From Pelagibacterales bacterium SAG-MED05 (GTDB lineage Bacteria > Pseudomonadota > Alphaproteobacteria > Pelagibacterales > Pelagibacteraceae), in contig JACWDC010000008.1 of assembly GCA_014654415.1 (NCBI GenBank), forward strand, positions 1-60,867: 60,867 nt of DNA. The letters are read 5' to 3'. The notes beneath the pieces were generated by a model that was given only the letters and a program-made list of their open reading frames with translations, searched no databases and was not told the DNA's origin. Position 1 is the stretch's first letter; every line of letters begins with the position of its first letter. Made by a program: the position numbers and the translations under genes. Shown one piece after another: positions 53,147-60,867 of the stretch.

Positions 53147-54517
53147 AATAAATTTTGATAAATCGGTATCTTTAACTAGATTACCTAAATTTTCATTAAC
53201 ATATTTTTTGTCTATAGTGACAGTTTCCCCTGCTCGATCTGTAGCATTGAAACTTATATCATCTAATACTTTTTCTATTATCGTATGAAGTCTTCTAGCT
53301 CCAATATTTTCAACTGATGAGTTAACTTCTGCAGAAATTTTTGCTAACATATCTATCCCATCATCTGTAAATACAAGATTTACATTTTCTGTTTTTAATA
53401 ATTCTTTGTATTGTTTAATTAAACTATTATCAGGTTCTTTTAATATTCTTTTAAAATCATCTTCATTCAAAGCATTTAATTCTACTCTAATAGGCAATCT
53501 ACCTTGTAATTCTGGAAGAAGATCAGATGGCTTTGCTAATTGAAAAGCGCCTGATGCAATAAAAAGTATGTGATCTGTTTTAATTGGTCCATGCTTTGTA
53601 CTCACAGTTGTACCTTCAATTAAAGGCAATAGATCTCTTTGTACTCCTTCTCTAGATACATCGCCGCCTACCCGGTCACTTCTTGCTGAAACTTTATCTA
53701 TTTCATCTAAAAATACTATTCCATTTTCTTCAGTAGTTTTTTTTGCCTCTTTAATAATCTTGTCTTCTTCAATCATTTTGTCAGACTCTTGAGCAACTAA
53801 AATGTCATGAGACTCTTTTACAAACATTTTTTTCTTTTTACCTTTTTTATTTCCCATTGATTTACCAAGAATATCTCCAAGATTTACCATTCCAACATTT
53901 CCCCCTGGCATACCAGGTATTTCAAAGCTTTGTAAACCTGACGCTGTATCTTGAACTTCAATCTCTATTTCATTGTTATCAAGGTCACCATTTCTTAATC
54001 TCTTTCTAAAGCTTTCTCTTGTTGCAACACTAGCTTTATTGCCTACCAAAGCATCTAAGACTTTTTCTTCAGCTTTAAGTTCAGCTTTTGCTTTAACTTC
54101 TTTTCTTTTCTTTACTCTTTCCATAGCTATAGCTATCTCAATTAAATCTCTAACTATTTGTTCTACGTCTCTACCCACATAACCTACTTCAGTAAATCTC
54201 GTAGCTTCAACTTTAATAAATGGAGCTTCAGCTAATTTTGACAATCTTCTTGAAATCTCAGTTTTACCAACACCAGTTGGTCCAATCATTAAAATATTTT
54301 TTGGGAGCACTTCGTCTCTCATTTCTTCAGACAGAGCCTGTCTTCTCCATCTATTCCTTAATGCAACTGCAACAGCTTTTTTAGCTTCTTTTTGTCCAAT
54401 TACATATCTATCTAATTCTGAAACTATTTCTCTTGGGGATAGTGCACTAACTTTAGAACTTTCCTTTTTAGTTTTTTTCACTAAATTTAAATTTGTGACA
54501 TTTTTAGAACCAACCAT
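53141..54517 (-). CDS. hslU: ATP-dependent protease ATPase subunit HslU
   Basis: 458 aa AAA+ unfoldase. [17 protein letters not shown], Walker [17 protein letters not shown], Walker [13 protein letters not shown]-domain (~100-240), sensor and pore motif GYVGRD; C-terminus ends KFIL as expected for docking in HslV. Two bp after hslV. Confidence 0.97.
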   Translation of the reverse strand: MVGSKNVTNLNLVKKTKKESSKVSALSPREIVSELDRYVIGQKEAKKAVAVALRNRWRRQALSEEMRDEVLPKNILMIGPTGVGKTEISRRLSKLAEAPFIKVEATRFTEVGYVGRDVEQIVRDLIEIAIAMERVKKRKEVKAKAELKAEEKVLDALVGNKASVATRESFRKRLRNGDLDNNEIEIEVQDTASGLQSFEIPGMPGGNVGMVNLGDILGKSMGNKKGKKKKMFVKESHDILVAQESDKMIEEDKIIKEAKKTTEENGIVFLDEIDKVSARSDRVGGDVSREGVQRDLLPLIEGTTVSTKHGPIKTDHILFIASGAFQLAKPSDLLPELQGRLPIRVELNALNEDDFKRILKEPDNSLIKQYKELLKTENVNLVFTDDGIDMLAKISAEVNSSVENIGARRLHTIIEKVLDDISFNATDRAGETVTIDKKYVNENLGNLVKDTDLSKFIL

Positions 54518-54519
54518 TA

Positions 54520-55059
54520 CTAAACTTTCTCCACTGTAACATTATTATTAGTAAAGACACAGATATCAGAAGCAACTTTGATAGATTTTCTTGCAATTTC
54601 TTCAGCTTTTAAATCTGTTTCTATTAAAACTTTTGCAGCAGCGAGCGCATAGTTCCCACCAGATCCAATACCTATAATACCATCCTCTGGTTCCAATACA
54701 TCTCCGGTACCAGAAATAATAAAACTATGTTTTTTGTCTGCTACAGCCATTAAAGCTTCTAATCTTCTTAAAAATTTATCGCTTCTCCAATCTTTAGCTA
54801 ATTCAACTGCTGCTCTTTGTAAATTTCCTGCATGCTTTTCAAGTTTTGCTTCTAGTCTTTCGAATAAGGTTAATGCATCGGCAGTAGATCCAGCGAAACC
54901 AGCTATCACACCTCTGCTTTCTATCTTTCTAACTTTTTTGGCTTTACTTTTTAAAACAGTATTACCAAGACTAACCTGCCCATCTCCAGCAACGACTGTT
55001 TCATTATTTTTTCTCAACAAGACAATTGTAGTGCCATGCCACTTTTCAGCTGTATTCAT
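54520..55059 (-). CDS. hslV: ATP-dependent protease subunit HslV
   Basis: 179 aa proteasome-type peptidase. The N-terminus [17 protein letters not shown] contains a 9-residue propeptide; Thr10 becomes the catalytic Thr1. [25 protein letters not shown] and [12 protein letters not shown] are conserved. No ribosome site is visible; see the heat-shock promoter candidate upstream. Confidence 0.97.
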   Translation of the reverse strand: MNTAEKWHGTTIVLLRKNNETVVAGDGQVSLGNTVLKSKAKKVRKIESRGVIAGFAGSTADALTLFERLEAKLEKHAGNLQRAAVELAKDWRSDKFLRRLEALMAVADKKHSFIISGTGDVLEPEDGIIGIGSGGNYALAAAKVLIETDLKAEEIARKSIKVASDICVFTNNNVTVEKV

Positions 55060-55065
55060 GATGTT

Positions 55066-55095
55066 ATATGTGGAGATTAATTCTAGATCTTCAAT
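55066..55095 (-). promoter_or_regulatory. Possible RpoH (heat-shock) promoter of hslVU
   Basis: Minus strand ATTGAA (55095-55090), 16-bp spacer, CCACATAT (55073-55066). These match sigma-32 elements CTTGAA (5/6) and CCCCATNT (7/8). HslVU is a known heat-shock target. The start point would fall at the ATG, implying a leaderless message. Confidence 0.35.
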
Positions 55096-55111
55096 AGCGA
55101 AATCTGATTTA

Positions 55112-55140
55112 TTGATAAAATGGTCATTTGTATATATATC
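55112..55140 (+). promoter_or_regulatory. hisB operon promoter
   Basis: TTGATA (55112-55117), 17-bp spacer, TATATC (55135-55140), about 22 bp before the hisB ATG. The divergent hslV promoter is on the other strand in the same 102-bp gap. Confidence 0.5.
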
Positions 55141-55161
55141 AAAGATAAATTGTCTTAGATT

Positions 55162-55752
55162 ATGAAAAGAAAAGCTAAAATAAACAGAAAAACCAAAGAA
55201 ACTAATATTTCTGTCGTAGTTAATTTAGACGGAAAAGGAAAATATAAAATTAAAACCGGGATCGGTTTTCTTGATCACATGCTTGAGCAAGTAGCTAAGC
55301 ACTCATTAATTGATTTAGAAGTTAAAGCTAAAGGTGACACGCATATTGATTTACATCACACAACGGAGGATACAGGTATAGCTATCGGCGAAGCTATTAA
55401 AAAAGCTGCAGGCAATCGAAAAGGTATTACAAGATATGCCTCTACAATGATACCAATGGATGAAACATTAAGTAGAGTTTCAGTTGATGTATCTAACAGA
55501 CCTTATTTAATCTGGAAAGTAGATTTAAAAGTAGAGAAGTTAGGTGAGATGGACACAGAACTTTTTAAGGAATGGTTTCAGGCATTTTCCCAATCTGCAG
55601 GAATTACTTTACACGTAGAAAATATTTATGGTGAGAACAGCCATCACAAAGTTGAGTCTTGTTATAAAGGATTAGCCAGATCTTTAAAAGATGCCTTGGC
55701 AATTGACGCAAGAATTAAGAATTCAATACCGTCTACAAAAGGTAAACTTTAA
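55162..55752 (+). CDS. hisB: Imidazoleglycerol-phosphate dehydratase
   Basis: 196 aa single-function His[33 protein letters not shown] and [18 protein letters not shown] give the metal-binding histidines. First gene of the his operon; no phosphatase domain, as in alphaproteobacteria. Confidence 0.97.
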   Translation: MKRKAKINRKTKETNISVVVNLDGKGKYKIKTGIGFLDHMLEQVAKHSLIDLEVKAKGDTHIDLHHTTEDTGIAIGEAIKKAAGNRKGITRYASTMIPMDETLSRVSVDVSNRPYLIWKVDLKVEKLGEMDTELFKEWFQAFSQSAGITLHVENIYGENSHHKVESCYKGLARSLKDALAIDARIKNSIPSTKGKL

Positions 55753-55758
55753 TTATAA

Positions 55759-56394
55759 ATGTTATTAACCGTTGTTGATTATGGAGTTGGCAATTTAAGG
55801 TCAATTGCTAAATCTATTGAAAAAGCAAACTCTGATAATAATTTGAATTACTCGGTTAAAGTTAGTTCAGACGTTAACGATGTAAAGAAATCAGATAAAA
55901 TAGTTTTACCTGGACAAGGTTCTTTCAAAGCATGCAGAGAAGGAATTGATAATGTTAGTGGATTAAATAATGAATTAAACGAAAGTGTATTGAATAAAAA
56001 TAAACCAATATTTGGTATTTGTGCCGGAATGCAGTTATTTGCAACAACAGGTTACGAAGAAAAGAAAACAGAGGGATTAAATTGGATACCAGGAGAAGTT
56101 GTTAAATTAGATCTTGGCGAGTCAGATTTGAAGGTTCCTCACATGGGATGGAATGAGATAAAAATAGAAAATTCCTCATCAGTATTTAAAAATTTAGCTG
56201 ATAATAATCATGCTTATTTTATTCATAGTTATGAATTTATACCTAAAGATAAGAAGATAGTATCATTAACAACAAATTATGGAAAAGATGTAGTTGCTGC
56301 AGTTTCTTTTAAAAATATTTATGGAGCACAATTCCATCCAGAAAAAAGTCAAAATACTGGAATTAAAATTTTAACTAACTTCTTAAATTTATAA
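55759..56394 (+). CDS. hisH: Imidazole glycerol phosphate synthase, glutaminase subunit HisH
   Basis: 211 aa class I glutamine amidotransferase. VVDYGVGNLRSIAKSI, nucleophile Cys in FGICAGMQLF, His/Glu in QFHPEKSQ. Supplies ammonia to HisF. Confidence 0.96.
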   Translation: MLLTVVDYGVGNLRSIAKSIEKANSDNNLNYSVKVSSDVNDVKKSDKIVLPGQGSFKACREGIDNVSGLNNELNESVLNKNKPIFGICAGMQLFATTGYEEKKTEGLNWIPGEVVKLDLGESDLKVPHMGWNEIKIENSSSVFKNLADNNHAYFIHSYEFIPKDKKIVSLTTNYGKDVVAAVSFKNIYGAQFHPEKSQNTGIKILTNFLNL

Positions 56395-56395
56395 A

Positions 56396-56614
56396 ATGTT
56401 TGAGACAATTATTACAGATTTTTTCATGTGGTGTGTTTATATACTCCAAGTAGTTGGAAGCTCACCAGGTGAATATGGATTTGGATATTATTTAGCTAAT
56501 ATATTTATATTTGTAATTCTTCAACCTGCTTTAATTATATTATTTTTCATTCTTTGGAGAATTGAAAAAAGGAAAAATAAAAAACATGAAAATATTCCCA
56601 GCAATAGATATTAA
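56396..56614 (+). CDS. Small membrane protein within the his operon, 72 aa
   Basis: Not recognised. Starts 1 bp after hisH and overlaps the hisA start by 29 bp. One or two hydrophobic helices (~8-22 and ~33-53; LANIFIFVILQPALIILFFI) and a basic C-terminus ([12 protein letters not shown]). No link to histidine synthesis is apparent. Its position and strand make it likely to be translated. Confidence 0.6.
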   Translation: MFETIITDFFMWCVYILQVVGSSPGEYGFGYYLANIFIFVILQPALIILFFILWRIEKRKNKKHENIPSNRY

Positions 56615-57311
56615 AGATAAAAAGTGCGTGAGGTTGGTTAAAGGAGACTTTAATAATAAAACTGAATATGAAACTTCACCAAGCGATCAAGCTGGAAAAT
56701 ATAAAGATCACGGCTTTAAAAATCTACACATTGTTGATTTGGATGGTGCTTTAACTGGCAGTACAGTTAATCTAAATATTATCCAAGAAATAGTTAGTAA
56801 ATATGATTTAAAGATTGAAGTTGGAGGAGGCGTTCGATCTATAGATAGTATTAAGAAGTATGTTGATTCAGGTGTAGAAAAAGTAATTTTAGGAAGTGCT
56901 GCAATAAAAAAGAAAGAATTTTTAAAAGAAGCATGCACTAAATTTAAAAACAAAATTGCTTTAGGATTAGACGCCAAAGATGGAAATCTCTTTGCTTCAG
57001 GTTGGAAAGAGAATTTAAATATTAAAACTTCAGATTTTTTAAAAGAAGTAAACGATTTCGGTGTAAGTAGATTAATCTATACCGATATTAATAAAGATGG
57101 AACTAAAGCAAGTCCTAACTTCAATGAAACAGTTAAAATTGCAAGGATGTCTAAATGTCCTGTAATTATTTCTGGAGGTGTTTCTTCGATTAACGATATT
57201 AAAAAAGCAAAAGAGTTAAATAATAAAAATATTGAAGGTATAATAGTTGGTAAAGCTATATACGATGGTGATATAAAATTAGAAGAACTTGCAAAGGAAT
57301 TAGATGCTTAA
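56586..57311 (+). CDS. hisA: Phosphoribosyl-formimino-AICAR-phosphate isomerase
   Basis: 241 aa TIM barrel. [52 protein letters not shown]. Start placed at ATG 56586 ([10 protein letters not shown]), because the upstream in-frame ATG at 56562 adds eight basic residues not seen in the family. Overlaps hisF by 8 bp. Confidence 0.97.
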   Translation: MKIFPAIDIKDKKCVRLVKGDFNNKTEYETSPSDQAGKYKDHGFKNLHIVDLDGALTGSTVNLNIIQEIVSKYDLKIEVGGGVRSIDSIKKYVDSGVEKVILGSAAIKKKEFLKEACTKFKNKIALGLDAKDGNLFASGWKENLNIKTSDFLKEVNDFGVSRLIYTDINKDGTKASPNFNETVKIARMSKCPVIISGGVSSINDIKKAKELNNKNIEGIIVGKAIYDGDIKLEELAKELDA

Positions 57312-58062
57312 AAATAGGATAATACCTTGTTTAGATGTAAAAAATGGAAGAGTTGTTAAGGGTATAAATTTTGTAGATTTAAAAGATGCTGGTGATCCAG
57401 TCGAGCAAGCAAGTATTTACGATAAAGGCGGAGCAGATGAAATATGTTTTCTTGATATCACTGCAAGCAATGAAAATAGAAATACAATTATAGATGTAGT
57501 CAACAAAACAGCTGAAAAATGTTTCGTTCCTTTAACTGTAGGAGGAGGAATTAGAACAATAGATAACATAAGAGATTTATTGTTAGCAGGAGCAGATAAG
57601 GTTTCTATTAATACTGCTGCTGTTAAAGATATTAATTTTGTTAAAGAGGCATCAAAGAAATTCGGAACTCAATGTATGGTAGTGGCTGTTGATGCTAAGA
57701 AAGTTTCAGATGGAAAATGGGAAATATTTACTCATGGAGGAAGAGAAAAAACTGGAATTGATGCAATTGAGTTTTCTAAAAAGGCAGAAGCCAATGGAGC
57801 TGGCGAAATTCTTCTTACTTCCATGGATAAAGATGGAACTAAAACTGGTTATGATTTAGAATTACTCAATATAATTACTAAGTCTGTTAGTATTCCAGTA
57901 ATAGCCTCAGGGGGAGCAGGTAATTTAGAACATTTATATGAGGCAATAAAAACTGGAGGAGCAAGCGCAGTTTTGGCAGCATCTATCTTTCACTATGGTG
58001 AATTTACAATCAAAGAAACAAAAGAATATTTAAAATCGAAGAATGTTCCAGTAAGATTATAA
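57304..58062 (+). CDS. hisF: Imidazole glycerol phosphate synthase, cyclase subunit HisF
   Basis: 252 aa TIM barrel. [15 protein letters not shown] (D11), VAVDAKK (D130), [23 protein letters not shown] and [14 protein letters not shown] are complete. Pairs with HisH. Confidence 0.97.
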   Translation: MLKNRIIPCLDVKNGRVVKGINFVDLKDAGDPVEQASIYDKGGADEICFLDITASNENRNTIIDVVNKTAEKCFVPLTVGGGIRTIDNIRDLLLAGADKVSINTAAVKDINFVKEASKKFGTQCMVVAVDAKKVSDGKWEIFTHGGREKTGIDAIEFSKKAEANGAGEILLTSMDKDGTKTGYDLELLNIITKSVSIPVIASGGAGNLEHLYEAIKTGGASAVLAASIFHYGEFTIKETKEYLKSKNVPVRL

Positions 58063-58063
58063 T

Positions 58064-58336
58064 ATGTTTGAAAATTTAGAACAGCTAATCAAAACGATCA
58101 GAGAAAGAAAGAATTCTTCACCAGATAAGTCATACACGAATAAATTGTTAAATGACAAAAATCTAAGTGTTTCCAAAGTAAAAGAAGAAATTGCAGAATT
58201 GATAGAATCTGTTGATAAAAATTCAAATAAAATTCACGAGGCTGCCGATGTAATTTATCATTTGATGGTTTACTTGGAGGCTAATGATATAAAGATCGAA
58301 GATGTAATGAGCGAGTTAAAGAAAAGACAAAAATGA
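58064..58336 (+). CDS. hisE: Phosphoribosyl-ATP pyrophosphohydrolase
   Basis: 90 aa, single-domain HisE. SYTNKLLNDKNL, KVKEEIAELIES and EAADVIYHLMVYLE carry the Glu/Asp metal ligands. Overlaps the HIT gene by 4 bp. Confidence 0.94.
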   Translation: MFENLEQLIKTIRERKNSSPDKSYTNKLLNDKNLSVSKVKEEIAELIESVDKNSNKIHEAADVIYHLMVYLEANDIKIEDVMSELKKRQK

Positions 58337-58689
58337 GTTACGACAAGAACAATATATTTGCTAAAATTCTTAGAGGAGAAATACCTTGTAAAAAAATTTA
58401 TGAGAATGATCACGTGTTAGCATTTCACGATATTAGTCCCCAAAAGAAAGTTCATGTTTTAGTTATTCCAAAAGGTGAATATGTAGACTTAGATGATTTT
58501 AACCACAAAGCATCTGATAAAGAAATAGTTGAGCTTAATAAAGCTATCACGCATGTTTCAAATTTATTAGGAGCAAAAGATAAAGGTTATCGAGCTTTAA
58601 CAAATATTGGAAGCGATGGAGGGCAAGAGGTTCCTCATTTACATTTTCATATATTTGCAGGCGAAAAGATAGGCAAAATGGTTAGCTAA
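58333..58689 (+). CDS. HIT family nucleotide hydrolase
   Basis: 118 aa. NIFAKILRGEIPCKKIYEND, FHDISPQKKVHVLVIPK and the HxHxH triad in EVPHLHFHIFAGE define HinT-like purine nucleoside phosphoramidases. Commonly follows hisE. Confidence 0.95.
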   Translation: MSYDKNNIFAKILRGEIPCKKIYENDHVLAFHDISPQKKVHVLVIPKGEYVDLDDFNHKASDKEIVELNKAITHVSNLLGAKDKGYRALTNIGSDGGQEVPHLHFHIFAGEKIGKMVS

Positions 58690-59195
58690 TGATTTCTAGA
58701 GTAAAAAGATATTTTTTAGAGATAAAAGATTTTTCAAACCCCATTGAATTAAATATACCAGAAAATTATCAAATTATCCTAGATGATAAAAGAAATTTTG
58801 AACTAAATAAATTTTTCTACAAACAAATTGGAGTCGATCACTATTGGAGAGATAGATTGATTTGGTCTGATAAAGAGTGGCTAAAGTACGCTGAAAATAA
58901 AAATCTTGAAACACATATTTTAAAAAAAGGAGAGGATTTAGTTGGATTTTATGAACAAGAATATCATTCGACACCCAACGAAGTAGAATTGATAAATATG
59001 GGAATTTTAAAAGAGTTTAGAGGTTTAAAACTAGGATCCATACTTTTAAATCACGCTATAGCTAGTGCATCTAGAAAAAATCCAGATAGAATGTGGGTAC
59101 ATACTTGTAGCTTAGACCATAAGCATGCATTGCAAAACTATAAGTCAAAAGGTTTTGAAATATTTAAAGAGGAAGAAATAGATTTTGTTGCCTAA
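58689..59195 (+). CDS. GNAT family N-acetyltransferase
   Basis: 168 aa. Acetyl-CoA loop LKEFRGLKLGSILLNHAIA, then MWVHTCSLDHKHALQNYKSKGF. Substrate unknown. Overlaps the HIT gene by 1 bp and lolA by 4 bp at the 3' end. Confidence 0.9.
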   Translation: MISRVKRYFLEIKDFSNPIELNIPENYQIILDDKRNFELNKFFYKQIGVDHYWRDRLIWSDKEWLKYAENKNLETHILKKGEDLVGFYEQEYHSTPNEVELINMGILKEFRGLKLGSILLNHAIASASRKNPDRMWVHTCSLDHKHALQNYKSKGFEIFKEEEIDFVA

Positions 59196-59773
59196 TTTAT
59201 ATCTGGAATTTTAAAAGTACCTTTCTTGTACACATCATTTTTTGAGATAATATTCAAAGAAAAACTTATCTTATTGTTGTATTGATCTACTATTTTCCAA
59301 CCTTTTAAATTTAATGTTTGTTTATCAAAAAAAATAGTTATTTCATTCTCACTTAAATAAATAAGTTTTATAAGTTGTTCATTTGATCCTAATTTTCCAG
59401 ATCTTACTATTTTTAAAAGTTTATCTTTGTACAAAATATTTAAAAAAGGAGATTTTGATATAGGGTAGTGATAAGTTTTATTATATTTTTTCTGTGTTAT
59501 CGCTAGTCTTTTATTATTGATAACAAGTTTTTTTTGTTTATTATCGAAATATTCGCATTTTAATTTTCCGGGAAACTCTAAAAGACAACTACCCTTTTCT
59601 AATTTTTCATTAACAAGTTGATCAAAAGTAAACTCTAGAGAATTTAAGTTTTTTAATTGAGTTAAGATTTGATCTTTTTCACTTGCAGATAAATTAAAAG
59701 AAAATAAAATGAATAGTAGAGTTAAAAAAACTTTCCTTAAAAAAAAATTAAAGAACCTCACGTTTTCCAACAT
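59192..59773 (-). CDS. lolA: Outer-membrane lipoprotein carrier LolA
   Basis: 193 aa periplasmic chaperone. Signal peptide ~1-32 (ends LSASEKD), followed by [31 protein letters not shown] and the [11 protein letters not shown] region. Overlaps ftsK by 26 bp. Alphaproteobacterial ftsK-lolA order supports it. Confidence 0.85.
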   Translation of the reverse strand: MLENVRFFNFFLRKVFLTLLFILFSFNLSASEKDQILTQLKNLNSLEFTFDQLVNEKLEKGSCLLEFPGKLKCEYFDNKQKKLVINNKRLAITQKKYNKTYHYPISKSPFLNILYKDKLLKIVRSGKLGSNEQLIKLIYLSENEITIFFDKQTLNLKGWKIVDQYNNKISFSLNIISKNDVYKKGTFKIPDIN

Positions 59774-60867
59774 GATTTGCTTTACTTACGATGCCTTTTT
59801 CTTCCATCATATCAATGATTCTGGCAGCTCTATTATAGCCAATTTGTAGTTTTCTTTGTAGAAAACTAGTTGATGCTTTTCCTTCTGATTTAATAATTTC
59901 TAAAGCTTGATTGTAAAGCTCGTCTTCATCACCATCTTCGCTTGACATTGTTGCGTTTTCTTTATTTTCTTGAGTTGTGATTTCTTCTATGTAGTCAGGC
60001 TCGCCCTGAGCTCTTAATGTATTGGCGATTTTTTCAATTTCTTGTTCTGAAACATAAGGGCCGTGTATTCTAATAATACGATTTGCGGATGACATAAAAA
60101 GCATATCACCTTTACCAAGCAATTGTTCCGCACCCTGCTCTCCTAATATAGTTCTGCTGTCTATTTTAGAACTTACTTGAAAAGATATACGTGTTGGAAA
60201 ATTAGCCTTAATAGTACCAGTAATCACATCCACACTTGGTCTTTGGGTTGCCATAATAATATGAATACCTGCCGCTCTAGCCATTTGAGATAGTTTTTGA
60301 ATATAATTTTCAATTTCTTTGCCAGCAACTAACATCAAATCTGACATTTCATCAACGACAACAACAATATAAGGCATTTTAAGTTTATGTTTAGCGTTGT
60401 AGCCATCGATGTTTCTCACACCAACTTTACTCATTAGTTTGTATCGATTATTCATTTCCTTAACCGTCCAGGCCAATGCCGAGGTTGCTTTTTTCGCATC
60501 TGTAATTACTGGCGTAAGCAAGTGAGGTATACCTTCGTAAGTAGAGAGCTCAAGCATTTTAGGATCGATTAAAATAAACTTACACAAATTCGGATTTAAT
60601 TTATAAAGCAAAGATACAATAATTGTATTTATACATACAGATTTTCCAGATCCCGTTGTTCCAGCAATAAGTAAATGAGGCATGTTGGTTAGATCGCCCA
60701 CTATTGACGCTCCAGATATGCTTTTTCCAAGTGCGATTGGAAGTTTTATTTCCTTTTTCTGAAATTTATCATTGGATATTATTTCTCTTAAAGAAACACC
60801 ATCTCTAACTTCATTTGGAATTTCAATACCTACGGTATTTTTTCCCGGGATTACTGAGACCCTTGTA
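59748..60867 (-). CDS. ftsK: DNA translocase FtsK, 3' part
   Basis: The gene continues past the right edge: the reading frame is open to base 60867 upstream of the first internal ATG at 60701. Present: [15 protein letters not shown], Walker [13 protein letters not shown], Walker [22 protein letters not shown] and the C-terminal winged-helix gamma domain (~last 60 residues, [17 protein letters not shown]). It pumps DNA at the septum and activates XerCD at dif. The N-terminal membrane part is outside the window. Confidence 0.95.
   Translation of the reverse strand, partial: TRVSVIPGKNTVGIEIPNEVRDGVSLREIISNDKFQKKEIKLPIALGKSISGASIVGDLTNMPHLLIAGTTGSGKSVCINTIIVSLLYKLNPNLCKFILIDPKMLELSTYEGIPHLLTPVITDAKKATSALAWTVKEMNNRYKLMSKVGVRNIDGYNAKHKLKMPYIVVVVDEMSDLMLVAGKEIENYIQKLSQMARAAGIHIIMATQRPSVDVITGTIKANFPTRISFQVSSKIDSRTILGEQGAEQLLGKGDMLFMSSANRIIRIHGPYVSEQEIEKIANTLRAQGEPDYIEEITTQENKENATMSSEDGDEDELYNQALEIIKSEGKASTSFLQRKLQIGYNRAARIIDMMEEKGIVSKANHVGKREVL

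Noticed and set aside
54734-55165. 143-aa plus-strand ORF over hslV
   Set aside because: It lies antisense to a complete hslV and has low-complexity Ser/Leu composition typical of a shadow frame.

Overview
The window looks like chromosomal DNA from a SAR11-type (Pelagibacterales) alphaproteobacterium. It is very AT-rich. Genes are packed with 1-30 bp overlaps or a few bases between them, intergenic spacers never reach 300 bp, and no insertion sequence, prophage or CRISPR array is visible. Several gene orders are alphaproteobacterial: hemE next to a candidate oriC and a DUF299 kinase regulator, then maf-aroE-coaE-dnaQ; hslVU next to the his genes; rpe-heparinase-purH. The species is an inference from these traits, not from a database search.

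Layout. 1-3.7 kb: protein targeting and translation (rpsP with a repeated C-terminal tail, ffh with a structured RNA leader) plus dapF and ftsY. 3.7-16.6 kb: a long minus-strand block with an alpha/beta hydrolase, a DMT exporter, a 59-residue membrane protein, an amidase, a TRAP transporter (dctP/dctQ/dctM), a hydroxyacid reductase, an FAD 2-hydroxyacid dehydrogenase, an aminotransferase, two tandem FMN 2-hydroxyacid oxidases and a PagL-like lipid A deacylase. This reads as a module for taking up and interconverting small 2-hydroxy, 2-oxo and 2-amino acids. 16.6-20.7 kb: cytochrome c maturation genes ccmC-D-E-F-G-H. 20.7-20.9 kb: an intergenic candidate structured RNA. 20.9-31.6 kb: housekeeping and membrane genes (hspQ, yciB, BI-1, aldo/keto reductase, IalB-like, argG, psiE, folD, yggT, mscS, hemD, hemC, tsaD, EVE).

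31.6-36.7 kb: acetate uptake and activation. An acetyl-CoA synthetase carries an unusual Lys/Arg repeat tail, and a two-component sodium:solute symporter contains an EF-hand-like loop. 36.7-43.8 kb: rpe, a heparinase-like protein, purH, phhB, a 2OG-Fe(II) oxygenase, tRNA-Gly, a GT17 glycosyltransferase and a Lon-N protein. 43.8-47.5 kb: rho and hemJ-hemH-hemE on the minus strand. 47.54-47.81 kb: the candidate chromosomal replication origin. Genes on both sides point away from it. 47.8-55.1 kb: ppsR-maf-aroE-coaE-dnaQ, secB, fxsA, a Tim44-like protein, Smr and hslUV. 55.1-60.9 kb: the hisB-H-A-F-E operon with a small membrane ORF inside it, HIT and GNAT proteins, lolA and the 3' part of ftsK.

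Most of the window is ordinary core genome. The features most worth a second look are the oriC region with a CtrA-like site, the ffh leader RNA, the unassigned structured RNA near 20.8 kb, the repeat-built tails on S16 and Acs, the EF-hand loop in the symporter, the terminator inside the TRAP operon, and two small unlisted membrane ORFs.
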